A stretch of 64,000 nt of DNA, from assembly GCF_023065955.2 (NCBI RefSeq), contig NW_026622952.1:28878313-28942312 (forward strand). Reading direction: 5' to 3'. Under the pieces are notes generated by a model. It did not search any database, had not been told where the DNA came from, and worked only from the letters and a program-made list of their open reading frames with translations. Position 1 is the stretch's first letter. Each line of letters starts with the position of its first letter. This document shows positions 22,430-33,445 of this stretch, one piece after another. This DNA is from Ursus arctos. Taxonomy: Eukaryota > Chordata > Mammalia > Carnivora > Ursidae. A program made the translations under genes and the position numbers.

Positions 22430-23560
22430 AAATTATTTACAAATCAACTAGCTGATAAGCAGTTAATATCCAGAGTATATAATAAAACTTCTACAACTTA
22501 AAATAATCTGATTTAAAAATGGACAAAGGACTTAAAGAGATATTTCTCCAAAAATGATTTACAAATAGCCAACAAGCGTATGAGAAGATGTCCAACATCA
22601 CTGATCCCTCAAGAGATGCAAATTACTATCAAAATGAATTATTACACCGTTTGGGTGACAACAAAATCAAAATAACAGGTGTTAGGATGTGGAGAAATTA
22701 CCTTGTGTACAGTTGGTGGGAATGTAAAATGGTGAAACCACTGGAAACTAATATGACAATTCCTCCAAAAATTAAGAACACAATTACTGTATGATCCAGA
22801 AATTCCACTTCTGGGTATATATCAAAAGGAATAGTGGGGTGCCTCGGTGGCTCAGTTGGTTAAGTGTCTAATTCTTGATTTTGGCTCAGGTCACGATCGC
22901 AGGGTTGTGAGATTGAGCCCCGTGTGGGGCTCCACCCTAGGCATGGAGCCTGCTTAAGATTCTCTCTCTCCCTATCGCCCTGCCCCTCCCCACCCCTGTG
23001 CTCATACACGCACACACACTCTCTCTTTCACTCACTCACTCACTCAATAAATAAATAAATGGGAATTGGAAGCAAGCTCTCAAAAGTGATATTTGAACAC
23101 CAATATTTATAGCAACATTATTCACAATAGCCACCAGGTAGAAGCAACCAAAGTATCCATTGACAGATCGAAGGATACATAAAATGCAAAACTTACCTGC
23201 AATGGAAAATTATTCAGCTCACAAAGGAAGGAAATTCTGACATACGTTACAAGAGAGATGAAACTGGAGGGTATTATGCTAAGCGAAACAAAGCCAGTCA
23301 CAAAGAGGTAAGTATTGTATGATTCCACCTATGTAAGGTATCTAGAATGGTTAAATCTGTAGAAACAAGGTAAAACGGTGGTTGCTGGGGCCCAGGGGAA
23401 GGGGATATGGGAAGTTGTTGTTTAATAAGTATAAAGTTCCAGTTCTGCAAGCTGAAAAAGTTTTGGAGATTGGTTGCACAATAATGTGAATATCCTTGGC
23501 ACTCTTGAACTCTGTATATTTAGAAATGATTAAAATGGTAAATCTTATGTGTATTTTACT
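22430..23560 (+). mobile_element. L1 3' part, sense, split by a SINE
   Basis: ORF2 3' words in order: AAATGGACAAAGGACTTAAA, GAAGATGTCCAACATCACTG, TTGGTGGGAATGTAAAATGG, ATGATCCAGAAATTCCACTT, then, after the SINE, TTATTCACAATAGCCACC, AAATTATTCAGCTCACAAAG, ATGATTCCACCTATGTAAG and TATTTAGAAATGATTAAAATGG. Reading frame is lost. Confidence 0.87.
22836..23060 (+). mobile_element. Carnivoran SINE nested in the L1 fragment
   Basis: Head GGGGTGCCTCGGTGGCTCAG, middle GATTGAGCCCCGTGTGGGGC, AGCCTGCTTAAGATTC, a CT-rich stretch with CACTCACTCACT, and the tail CAATAAATAAATAAATGGG. It interrupts the L1 exactly between the CTGGGTATATATC motif and its continuation. Confidence 0.95.
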
Positions 23561-23955
23561 GCAGCTACAGACTTTGGAAGATTTGCCAAACATTTGACTT
23601 AGAGACAGCAGTTTCTAAAACAAAGTGGATATCCAATGAATATTTGCTGAATAAATGAGAAGAATATTTTCATCAGGTGTCACTGGTTCTCTTAAATGAA
23701 GCAAATGTGTCATATTCCAAAATTCTGATGAAAAAATCCATCTGTAGGTACTTTAATATTCTATATAATTTTAAGACTTCAGAAAAATGTAGTTTCATTG
23801 AATATATATGAGAACATGTTCTGTGACTATGTCATTTTCAGAAGTGACCTAAAATTCCTTTTATTTAATGATTTGTAGAAATAAAAGGTTTTGGTGGATC
23901 ATTTTAATATTTTACAAATTCAAGTCGATTGTAAAGACTCTGATCACTTAGAAAA
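23561..23955. other. AT-rich spacer between two sense L1 fragments
   Basis: No gene or clear repeat. Contains a TCCAATGAATATTTGCTGAATAAATG-like word at about 23630-23658 that resembles a MIR-type tail, too short to call. Confidence 0.4.
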
Positions 23956-23959
23956 AAAA

Positions 23960-26296
23960 CACTTAAAAAGTGATGTATTGTAAACTAGGAATAGAGGGGA
24001 AGATTCCTCAATTTGGTAAAGAATATCTACAAAAAAACCCCTACAACTAACATCATACTTGATGGTGAGAAACTCAGAGCTTTTCCCACCTAGATCAGGA
24101 ACAAGGCAAGAATGTCTTCTCTTATCACTCCATTTCAGCATTGTATTGGAAGTCCTAGCTAATGCAATAAGAAAAGAGGAGGAAAAAAGGTATATAAATT
24201 GGGAAGGAAGAGAGAAAATTTCTCACAGCTGACATTATTGTCTAAGTAGGAAATCTGAAAGAATGAGCTTCTGGAACTAGTAAGTGAGCATAGCAAGGTT
24301 GCAGGATGCAAGGTGTACATGTAAATTGCTTTCCTGTATATCAGCAATATATGAGTGGAATTTGAGATTAAGAACAAAATACCATTTATATTAGTAGTCA
24401 AAAAATGAAATACTTAAGTATAATGATAACAAAAAAATGTATAAGATCTTATGGAGAAAACGATAAAACTCTAATGAATGAAATCAAAGAACTAAATGAT
24501 GCAGGATATTTTATGGTCCAGGAAAGAAAGATTCAATATTTCCAAGATGTCAGTCCTTCCCAACTTGATCTATAGATTCAGTACAATCCCAGTCAAAATT
24601 CCAGAAAGTTGTTAGATGGTTATCAGTAAACTGATTCTAAAGTTTATATGAGATTGAAAAGACCCAGATTAGCCAACACGATATTGAAGGAGAATTGAAC
24701 ACTGACACTACTTGAATCAAGACTTCCTGTAAAGCTACAGGAATCAAGACAGTGTGGTATTGATGGGAAAAAAAAAAGAATAGACCAATGAAACAGAAAA
24801 AGAGCCCAGAAATAGATCCCCATAAATGTACCTTTGACAAAAGAGCAAAAGTAAAACAATGGGGCAAAAGGTAGTGTCTTCACCAAATAGTGCTAAAACA
24901 ACCGGACATTCGCATGCAAAATAGTGACTCTAGACAAGGACCTGGCACCTTACAAAAGTTACTCAAAATGGATCAGAGAACTAAATGTAAAATGCAAACT
25001 ATAAAAACTCCTAGAAGAGGACATAGGAGGAAACCTGGATGACCTTGGGTATGGCAATGCCTTTTTGGATACAACACCAAAGCACAATCCATGAAAGAAA
25101 TAATAATCTGGAAATCACTAATATTAAAAACTTCTGTTCTGTGAAAGACAATGTTAAAAGAACAAGAAGATAAGCCACAGGCTGGGAGAAAATATTTGCA
25201 GCAGACACATCTGATAAAGAAGTGTTATCCAACATATACAAACAACTCTTAAAACTCAACAGAAAGAAAACCCAATTTAAAAATGGGCCAAAGACCTTAG
25301 CAGACACCGCACCAAACAAAATACACATACGGCCAGTAAGTATACGAAAGGATGCTGCACATCGTATGTCACGAGGAAATGCCAATTGAAACAGCAATGA
25401 TATACTCCTGCATGTCTACTAGGATGGCCAAAAGTCAGAACAATGACAGCATCAAATGCTTACTGGCCAAGACGTGGAGCAACAGGAGCTCTCATTCATT
25501 GCCGGTGGGAATGCAGAATGGTGCCGCCACTTTGAAAGACAGTTTGGGGGATTCTTAGAAAAGTAACTATAATTTAAACATATGATTCAGCAGTTGTGCT
25601 CCTTGGCCTTTACCCCAAGGAGTTGAAAGCATGTCTACACACAGGCATACGGACGTTTAGCTTTATTCATAGTTGCCAAAAGTTGGAAGCAATCAAGATG
25701 TCCCTTCAGTAGGTAAATAGATAAATACACCGTGGTCCATGCAAACAATGGAATATTATTCGGTGCTAAAAACAAATGAGCCATCAAGCCATGAAAAGAC
25801 ATGGAGGAATCGTGAAAGTCTATCAGGAAAAGAAGTCAATCTGAAAAGCCTGTGTACTATATGATTCCAACTCTATGACATTCTGGAAAAGGCAAAACTA
25901 TGGAGACAGTAAAGAAGATCAGTGATTGCCAGGAGTTAAAAGGAGTAGGGGGAGGGGGTGGATGTTATAAATAGAGTATAGAGGATTTTTAGAAAAGTAC
26001 AAATACTCTGTATGATAATATAATGAAGGATACATGTCATTTTACGTATTTCAAAACTCAGAATATACAACATAAAGAGTGAACTCTAAGGTGAACTATG
26101 GACTTTGGATGAGGGTAATGTGTCAGTGAAGGTTCATCACTTGTAACAAATGTCCCATTCTGGTGGGGAGGTTGATGATGGGAGAGGTTATGCATGTGTG
26201 TGGGCAGGGCATACATGGGAAATCTCTGTACTTTCCCCTCAGTGTTGCTGGGAACCTAAAACTGCCCTAAAAAAAATCCTCATGGAAAAAAAAAAG
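23960..26296 (+). mobile_element. Long L1 fragment, sense (ORF2 reverse-transcriptase end to 3' end)
   Basis: About 2.3 kb of continuous L1: CAACTAACATCATACTTGATGG, TTGGAAGTCCTAGCTAATGC, TTTCCTGTATATCAGCAATA, AGATTCAGTACAATCCCAGTC, AGACCAATGAAACAG, GGTAGTGTCTTCACC, GACCTTGGGTATGGCAATGCC, AACAAGAAGATAAGCCACAG, AATGGGCCAAAGACC, TTTATTCATAGTTGCC, ATGGAATATTATTCGG and the 3' TGTGTGGGCAGGGCAT block, ending in an A-run near 26287-26296. The largest L1 piece here, 5'-truncated and full of stops. Confidence 0.9.
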
Positions 26297-26578
26297 CTAC
26301 ATATTATGCTATTTCTGGAATATAGTATTTCTTTACTATCTTCACAGACTATATCCTAGGTAAAATACAAGTGTGACGTTAACGGAAATATTAGCATGAT
26401 TTCTTGGTGATGAAATATAAGTAGATTGAGAGTTTTCTGGAGTACCTTAGGTAGAAAAGCAACATGCATTTTATATCCATATGTGCTAAAAGCTAGGCTG
26501 TGAATGAAAATTTCAATTGAGAATAGAAATAAATCTATGCAGAGTTAATTAAAATGAAGAATTCTGAATAAAACTAAA
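26297..26578. other. AT-rich spacer
   Basis: No gene or repeat recognised between the L1 A-tail and the dinucleotide repeat at 26579. Confidence 0.5.
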
Positions 26579-26612
26579 GTGTGTGTGTGTGTATATATAC
26601 ATATATATATAA
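26579..26612. repeat. (TG)n(TA)n microsatellite
   Basis: GTGTGTGTGTGTGT followed by a TATATATAC and ATATATATAT run, immediately beside the tail of the next SINE. Confidence 0.9.
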
Positions 26613-26809
26613 ATTTTTTTTAAAAAGATTTTTATTTATTTGATACCAAGAAAGCATGAGAAAGCACAAGCAGGGGGAGGGGCAGAGGCAGAGGGAGAAG
26701 CAGACTCCCCACTGAGCAGGGATCCCGATGCAGGGCTCGATCCCAGGACCACGGGATCATGACCTGAGCCAGGCAGACACTTAACCAACTGAGTCACCCA
26801 GGCGCTCCT
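26613..26809 (-). mobile_element. Carnivoran SINE, antisense
   Basis: AAAAAGATTTTTATTTATTTG, AGCACAAGCAGGGGGAGGGG, GCAGACTCCCCACTGAGCAG, GCAGGGCTCGATCCCAGGAC, GGGATCATGACCTGAGCC and the head AACTGAGTCACCCAGGCGCTCC. Older diagnostic form, moderately diverged. Confidence 0.93.
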
Positions 26810-27444
26810 GTAAATAGCAATTTTTAAATGAACCTAGTATTCAAAAGCTAACTCAAAAATATTAGAGATAAGAATAAACTTTCCTGATCTATTGAGAATC
26901 CGTTTCATAACTTCTGTAGTGACTGAGAAAACTATTAAACTGATTAACTCCATTTCAGCATTCGAATTGTATTAATTATTATACCATAACTTTGGGAATA
27001 ATTTCATTGCCTTTGCTATATATGTAGTTATCTTTGTTAAATTATTAGCATTTTATATGATCTAGCAATGTCAAAGTAGAAATCTAAGGAAAGCAAAGAG
27101 CGTGAGTATCTACAGACTTGTAGTAACTGAGTTATTTCTTGAATGAATCTGCATTCTTCACCCCCATCCCCAATACAGTGGTTTCCGTGGGATTGAAATA
27201 GAAAAGTACTACAGGCAGACAGTGACAGAGGAGTTTGAGGGAATTGGTAAATGAAAGCAGAAGAGTACAAAAAAAAGTAAGAACATTTATATTCTCCATT
27301 CATGTGAATGTAATTGCTACTTGCCTACGTTCATCTTCAGCTTAAATTATGGTACATTCTGGGGTCAACCTTGAAAACACAAATTGTTTTGTCACCTCTA
27401 GATTCCCTTGCAATGGAGAAGCTACTTTCACTCTCCAGTTTGAG

Positions 27445-27678
27445 CTAGAATCCTACAGTTCTGTCAGGCTTCAGGTAACTTAGCATATGTGCATAATTGC
27501 TGCTCTCTAAGAAGCCAGCGGCAAGAGCACGCCGGATGCTTTTATCTAGTTCCTGCTTCGTAAGAGAGCATTTAAAAATCAGTTTCTTAGCCTGTGAATC
27601 AGGGACCATGAATCCACAGATGCAGCTTCGTATCCAAGACAGTCCCACATGTTTTACATGGATCCATTCATTATTCAA
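27445..27678 (-). other. Unrecognised 77-codon ORF, not called as a gene
   Basis: The translation has balanced composition with no low-complexity stretch. It includes KQELDKSIRRALAAGF and ends DRTVGF. It overlaps no repeat I recognise and sits in sequence slightly richer in GC than its surroundings. On the same strand a possible splice acceptor (CCTGATTCACAG) falls inside it. I do not recognise a family. It could be a decayed exon or retrocopy of a gene I cannot place, or chance; a 65-codon ORF overlaps on the other strand. No Kozak context, signal peptide or neighbouring exon supports expression. Confidence 0.2.
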
Positions 27679-29455
27679 GTTTAAGACACACTAGTTGGCG
27701 TTCAAAGATTTTTCCATGTATCGAAACAGTTGCTTTGATGGTCTTGCTCCCACTTCTTTTTTTGTCATAGGGAACATTTTAAAGATATTATCAGTATTTG
27801 TTTTGGAGAAACTTCTCTCTCTAAAACCATCTTCCTTTTTAGAATATTTTCTGATTGAATTTATTTTAACAAATGTTTATTTGTGTATTTATATTTCTAT
27901 AATATAAGTATACAAAATACGTTTATGTGACAATTTCTTTGTTTTTCTTAGGCGCACCAAACTGTTATATCAAATTTAACTGAAAATTCACTAAGCATCA
28001 GTGAATTTATAAGAATCATTATAAATAGGCAAAAGTTGATATATATTACTGAGTGCGTATTGCTTTACGTGTTTGCCTGTCACCCTCTGAGTTGAGTGCT
28101 TCAAGGTACAACTCTGTTGGGTGCTGAGTGAGACACAGCTTCAGAAAGATAATACAAGGATGAGGTGTGAAAAGATATGTGGTCACTAATGAAAAGAGAT
28201 CTGATGAGATGTTTGGAACAGTAGGATACCATTTTTAAAATTATATACCAAAACAAAATAAAAATTTTCAAGAATATTACATCAATACGTTAACTAAGAA
28301 TAGTTGGTGATAGAATTAGTGTCAGTTTGAAATTTATTTGTTATTTTCTGAATCTTTGATAAAGAAGTTATATTCCTTGTAAGCTGGTTTGCTATGAAAA
28401 TAGTTTTTGTAGAAAATATGACATTACTCATAGAGATAAGAGATCAGTAAGGTGAACAGGAATGGGACCTGCTATCCCAAAAGGGGACCGGCACCAAGAG
28501 AGTATCGGGAAAAGTGAGGGGATATTGGATATTTGGGGGGAGTAGAGGGTTCAGTCCAGGCTTCTTGAGATCTGGATAGTAGTGGAAAACTCCTACTGGG
28601 ATTTTGGTGGAATGTTTTGAAAGCCAGGGGAGTATTCTGCTTGTGATCTGGAAGGCAACATTGTAAATGCTTTGATAGGCAATATAGTCCCAGCACTGTT
28701 TTAGGAATATTAATCTACTTTCAGTGCTTAATTTGAATTAGTGACAAATGGGAATGAGTAAGCTGGATAAAGTAATGCTCAGCTATTCTTATAGGAATAA
28801 AAGGTACTTGATCACGGACACAAACTAATTTGAGAATCAAGCCAGCTTTACTGAGGGTAAAGAAGAAAACTAATAGATAACATCCAAGTATTATATTCTT
28901 CCTGAATGAAAGAACTACATGTTCCTCTGTAGACCCTATAAAAACCACTTATTTACAAATGAGTTCGTTTCTCTATACTAGGTCTTCCTTAAATAAAGTC
29001 TTAGTCATATAAACTAGTTTGAAGAACTGGTAAAACTTCCATTTTAACTTTTTAATTGACAAAACGCTTTTGTGACTGATACTTTGGTTTATTAGCGATT
29101 TGGCCATTGAAATACAGTTCTTAGTGCAAGAGGCACGTGAAGTAGCTTGAGTTCTTTTACTGGAAACACAGCGGTTAGTTAAAAGAAGTGAGCAAAGCAT
29201 CAAAGAGGATTTGGACAAGGTATACAAATAGGGAAACAATTTCCATTTACCTCAGGTCAGATAATTTTAAACTTAATGAGTGTGACCCCTCAATCTTTAA
29301 ATGGTCATTTATTTGTTAAAGATGGTAATTCTGATTTTTAAATTCACTTACATTTCCAAAAGTTAGAAAATTTCTAAGAATTCTTTAAACTTTAATTGTG
29401 GAAGAAAAATTTTAGAGTTCTCCTCAGTAGTGTATTTCCAAAATCCTTTTAGCTT

Positions 29456-29477
29456 TTTTTTTTTTTTTTTTTTTTTT
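29456..29477. repeat. Long T-run (A-tract on the minus strand)
   Basis: An uninterrupted run of more than 20 T. It could be the A-tail of a minus-strand retroposed sequence reading in from the right, but no AATAAA lies close upstream on that strand and no source is recognised. Confidence 0.85.
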
Positions 29478-29711
29478 CCGCTTTCCAAACTCCAACGATA
29501 GAAACCAGCCCCGTGCTTCCAAATTTCTGGAATACTTGCAGATGAGTCAATGAAAATGCCAACTTTCTGGTCTGGTCTAGTGTAATTATTTTGGTGGTAG
29601 TTTTGATACTTGGTGCTTTTGAGAAATGCAGATTTTTCATTTTTGTTTTTTTTGGAGAAAATGCACTCAAGCAAGGGAAGTTTTTCTGTTACTTCTTGTT
29701 TTGTTTTCTGG

Positions 29712-29738
29712 TTTTGTTTTGTTTTGTTTTGTTTTTTG
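29712..29738. repeat. (TTTTG)n short tandem repeat
   Basis: About five TTTTG units. Confidence 0.9.
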
Positions 29739-30109
29739 TATCAGTGGAAAAAAAAAGAAACCAACCCTGGAAACATCTGTTTTCCTTTAAATCTCTGACT
29801 TTCCATGTCCATTCCTCAGTTATTACCAACAACTGATTGTAAAGTGGGTGATTTTTCTAGGATGCTCTGTACCGAAGAACAGGGATTTTAAAAAGCTTGG
29901 GGATATGATGTTTCTGAACCCATGAGATATGCACTTGGGATTGGCAAGCAATTCTCAGCTCTTAACAAACCAAACCATGACCTGGGTTAACTTGCTGTTT
30001 GGAGATGGTCTTTGCTCATTTCACTAAGTTGTCTTTCTGCATTTGGAGGTAGAAACATTCGGAAGATGTGGGAGTGACAGTGAAGGTAGCATTATGGTCC
30101 ATGGCTTAG

Positions 30110-30315
30110 TGTAGGACTTGGGGCTTGCTCTGCCTTAGGAGACGATTACTCTGGAATTTTCCTAATCCTGCCATGAACTTATTTAACAAATCCTGGAGGA
30201 GCTATTTAACTTATTCTCAAATTTCATCTGCAAAATGGGCATAAATATACTTGCTTAAATCATTGGAATTTTCTGAACCATGACAAATACAGGTACTAGG
30301 AACTTTGTAAGTTAA
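30110..30315 (+). mobile_element. MIR, sense, diverged
   Basis: GTGTAGGACTTGGGGCTTGCTC, GAGCTATTTAACTTATTCTC, AATTTCATCTGCAAAATGGG and CATAAATATACTTGC follow the MIR order of head, core (ATTTAACTT), CATCTGTAAAATGGG and the ATAAT block. Confidence 0.7.
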
Positions 30316-30729
30316 TAGGAAAAGAGATATAATTAATGCTAGCATATACTCTCCTTAAAAATAGAATTGTTATAAAATTAATAGCACTTTCCAGAGCTTA
30401 TTAGCATGCATTTGAATTCAAATGTGCCAGAAGTCTATTGTTTTTTCTTATATGTACCAAATTCTCCCACTAAATATACATTAACTGGTATAGCCCAACT
30501 CCGTAAATATTGGTATACCTAGAATTAATTTTCAGTGCCCAATTGCCAATGGCTTATTGCTCTTAGTTTGAGTATTGCAAAAAGTTGACCCATGTGGATG
30601 CTTTGTAAAAGGGTACTGAGAAAAGATGCTGAGCACCTAAGGTGATAGGGGTTCAAACAAATGCTTACAGCCCACCTGCAATTTTATGGAAGAAAGATAG
30701 AGCTTGGGGATTTCTTTGCAGTGCCCACT

Positions 30730-30910
30730 ATGTACAAAGCATAGAACTAGATTTTTTTTAAAACATTTATTAGCTCATTTAATTCTCACAAAACCCATGT
30801 GGAGTGTGTATTATTTTCTTTTTTTCCTCTCCAAATGTAGAAGTTGAGATTCAGTGTGATGAATGGATAGGTCTGTTGTCACAGAGTTGGTCAGGGGCAG
30901 AAGTGGAACT
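30730..30910 (-). mobile_element. MIR, antisense
   Basis: Reverse-complement MIR: GCCCACTATGTACAAAGCAT, TTAGCTCATTTAATTCTCAC, AAAACCCATGTGGAG, TTGTCACAGAGTTGGTCAGG and GGCAGAAGTGGAACTC. Confidence 0.8.
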
Positions 30911-31059
30911 CTAAATTCACTTGGGACTCTGATACTCAGACCTCATTGAAGGCCACAGTTCGTAGCGGTTGAATTTAGCCATCTGAGTAGGGAGGATGGA
31001 GGCGAATCCGTGGATCTCTTGTTTTTCGTTTTTTGTCATTTTAACAATGTTGTTCCACT

Positions 31060-31595
31060 GATGTTGACTAGGTGTCGTAAGCAAAATTCCAAGATGACCC
31101 CAATGACCTTCTACCAACGGTTTTCCTCCCTTGGTTATGTTACTTTGTGCGGCAAAAGGGATTTTACAGATGTTAGGATTACTGAACATTTCACCTTAAA
31201 ATAGGTTAAACCCACTCTGATCATTTCCCGATTGAGCCTTATTAAATTTCTTCACATGGTTAAAAAAGAGTAACTAAGCCTCAGAGGGATTCTTTGTGAA
31301 GAGAGTTAACTGCTGTTGAGAGATGGGGAGTCCCTGAGGCCAGGACTCGGAAGTAGCCTCTAGGACAAACTGAATTGTGCCAACAAGGTGAAGAAGGTTG
31401 GAAGCAGAGTCTTGCCCAGAACCTTCAGATGGAGTCCAGCCCGGCCAACACCAAGAAGGCAGCCTGTTAGCTCCCTGCAGAGTAGTCAGCCCTTCTGGAC
31501 TTGTGACCTATAGGAATGGAAGTTGATCAGTGGGTGTTGTTTTAAGCTGCTCAGGTTCTGGTAATCACTTCTGTGGCGATGGAGAACTACTATGT
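31060..31595 (+). mobile_element. Old LTR-like interspersed repeat, sense
   Basis: The order GCAAAATTCCAAGATGACCCC, GTTATGTTACTTTGTGCGGC, AAAAGGGATTTTACAGATGT, GAGAGTTAAC, GATTCT..., GAAGGTTGGAAGCAGAG, CAACACCAAGAAGGC, CTTCTGGACTTGTGACC and GTGTTGTTTTAAGCTGCTCA matches a familiar old interspersed repeat that begins with a CCAAAGATGTCC-like motif and ends with a TTGTGTTGTTTTAAGCC-like motif. I place it with MaLR/ERVL-type LTRs, but the exact family is not certain. Confidence 0.6.
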
Positions 31596-32480
31596 TGCAT
31601 GAATGGTCAGACTCACATGGCACTTAGTCATAAATACCAGTGTCGCCCTTGACACAATTCCTAATCGTGAACTTGGCTGTCTGCTTGGATCACTCCCTCA
31701 ATTCGTTATTCTTCAGTCTGAGGAGACTCACTCACTTTGTCTCGTTCTCCTTTATCTGAGCAGGTTGACCTGTGCCAAATCAGACTAATGGATCAATTCT
31801 GTCCCCCTTTTAGTTTTCCTAAACATTGTTTAAAAGAGAAGAGTCTGGTCTAAAATCTATGATTTCTTATATGCACGAATAATGAGCCCTGTTTCCAATA
31901 AGAGATGTAAAGACCTACCTGGTAGCAGAGTGCTGCCTGTGAAACACATACACGTCTGTGTTTGTGAAGGAGACACGGTATCACAGGAAAAGCATCTTGT
32001 GTAGTGCTCAGAATTAAATCCGTTTTGAATCCGTTAGAATATCTGGCAACTTTGCTATAAAGTCTTGTTTTTATTAACATGGTTTGGGCTGGACCTTTCT
32101 TTGATAATTTAAAATTCCTTTCCACTCTCCCTCCTCCCTGCCTCCAATCCCCATGCTTAAAACATTATTGGTATTTTGGCAAATCGGGCGGACTTAAAAA
32201 CAAACTACTTGCTGACATTTTGTCAAGCATCTGTCTGACACAAAACTATGTTGCTGGGCATGCTGTCTCCATGCTGCTATCGGGCGCGTGCTGGGTTTGC
32301 CACCGCGACTCCTGAGCTGTGGGCAGCGCACGTAGCACTAACTGGTCTCATTGTGCCTTCGCAGGAGTTTCTTACCCTTGAAAAGTGCTGCATGTGAACA
32401 GAAGTGTTCGCAGTGTTGCTGTCTGCCCACCTCTGCCACATTCTGTCATCACTCTTCCTTTACTTGTGTATTTTGTAATC
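31596..32480. other. Unique sequence, no gene seen
   Basis: A slightly CpG-containing patch at 32275-32345 (GGGCGCGTGC, CACCGCGAC) is the only feature. Short ORFs lack recognisable content. Confidence 0.5.
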
Positions 32481-33030
32481 TATCCTTATTATAAAACTAT
32501 CCATATTTACCACCATAAGATAACAATAACTGTATCACATTCATGAATTCTATGGGTCAAGAGTTCAGATAGGGTGTAGCAGGGATGGCTGGTGTCTGCT
32601 GTGTGAGGTCTGGGGCTTCCGCTGAGGGAGTTTCAAGTATCTGAGGGCTGGAATCATCTGGAGGCTCTTTAACTCACATGTCTGGTGTCTGGGTTGGTAT
32701 GACTCAAAGGCTGGACTCAGTTGGGACTGTTGACTGGTACAGCACCCCATGACCTCCGCGTGTGGGCTGTGATCCACACTGCACAGTGGTTAGGTTTGGT
32801 GAGGCCATAGCAGGGAGGCAGTGTCCGGAGTGAGAGTTTGGAATGACCAGGCCCATAAGAGCAGCGTGGTATTTGACTCTGCCTGAAAGTCCGATAGTGG
32901 CCCTGCACTGTGTTCTCTTGATTCAAGCAACCAGAAACCCACCCCGGTTTAAGGGCGGCGCGAGGAGAATAGATTGTGCTTCTTGATGGGAGGGTAGCAG
33001 AACACATTTCAGGAAAGCGTTTGGGACAGC
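32481..33030 (-). mobile_element. Possible old LTR fragment (tentative)
   Basis: Words such as GGGTCAAGAGTTCAGATAGG, TTGGTATGACTCAAAGGCTG, GAGGCAGTGTCCGGAG, GACCAGGCCCATAAGAG and GGAGAATAGATTGTG resemble the reverse complement of an old mammalian LTR. Together with the MLT1-like block at 33446-34105 this could be the 3' end of one minus-strand MaLR-like element. Assignment is weak. Confidence 0.3.
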
Positions 33031-33445
33031 ATCTATTTGGCGGCCCTTGTTAGGAAATACGGCATGCCGCCGTTCAGGGGGTGGGACAGAATATTTGTAC
33101 CAAAGATCCTTTCTTATTTGAGAAGCCTTTTCTGCCTGGAAATGCTTTCCTACGGCTTCTACAGGTGCTTTTGAAAACTGACTATAGTTTGTTTTTGAGT
33201 TACACTCTGTGCTCTCGTATTCTGCCATTAGACGGCTAGGAGAAGCCACATATACTCCAGCTCCTGTCCTGAAACCTCTTTATCCAGCTTACTGAGTTCT
33301 TTGCTGTAGTTCTTATTTTCCAGATGACTGTGGGTGACTAGTGCCAAGCTCCCTACAGCATCTATGAGTTTCCTTTCCTCTGGTGAGCAGTAACCACCTG
33401 CTAAGTCTCTCTCCAACCTTTTCTAACTATATTTTAGCGACTCTT
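33031..33445 (-). other. Unassigned segment between two LTR-like blocks
   Basis: Two minus-strand ORFs (32923-33249, 33228-33416) reach across this span. The second contains LSKLDKEVSGQELEYMW. They could be remnants of the interior of a MaLR-like element or chance. I recognise no retroviral catalytic motif. Confidence 0.25.

Larger units (their letters stand above)
26810..30105. other. Mostly unique AT-rich sequence with one unexplained ORF
   Basis: No confident repeat or gene. Holds an unrecognised ORF on the minus strand (27445-27678, listed separately), a long T-run (29456-29477) and a (TTTTG)n repeat (29712-29738). Confidence 0.5.
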
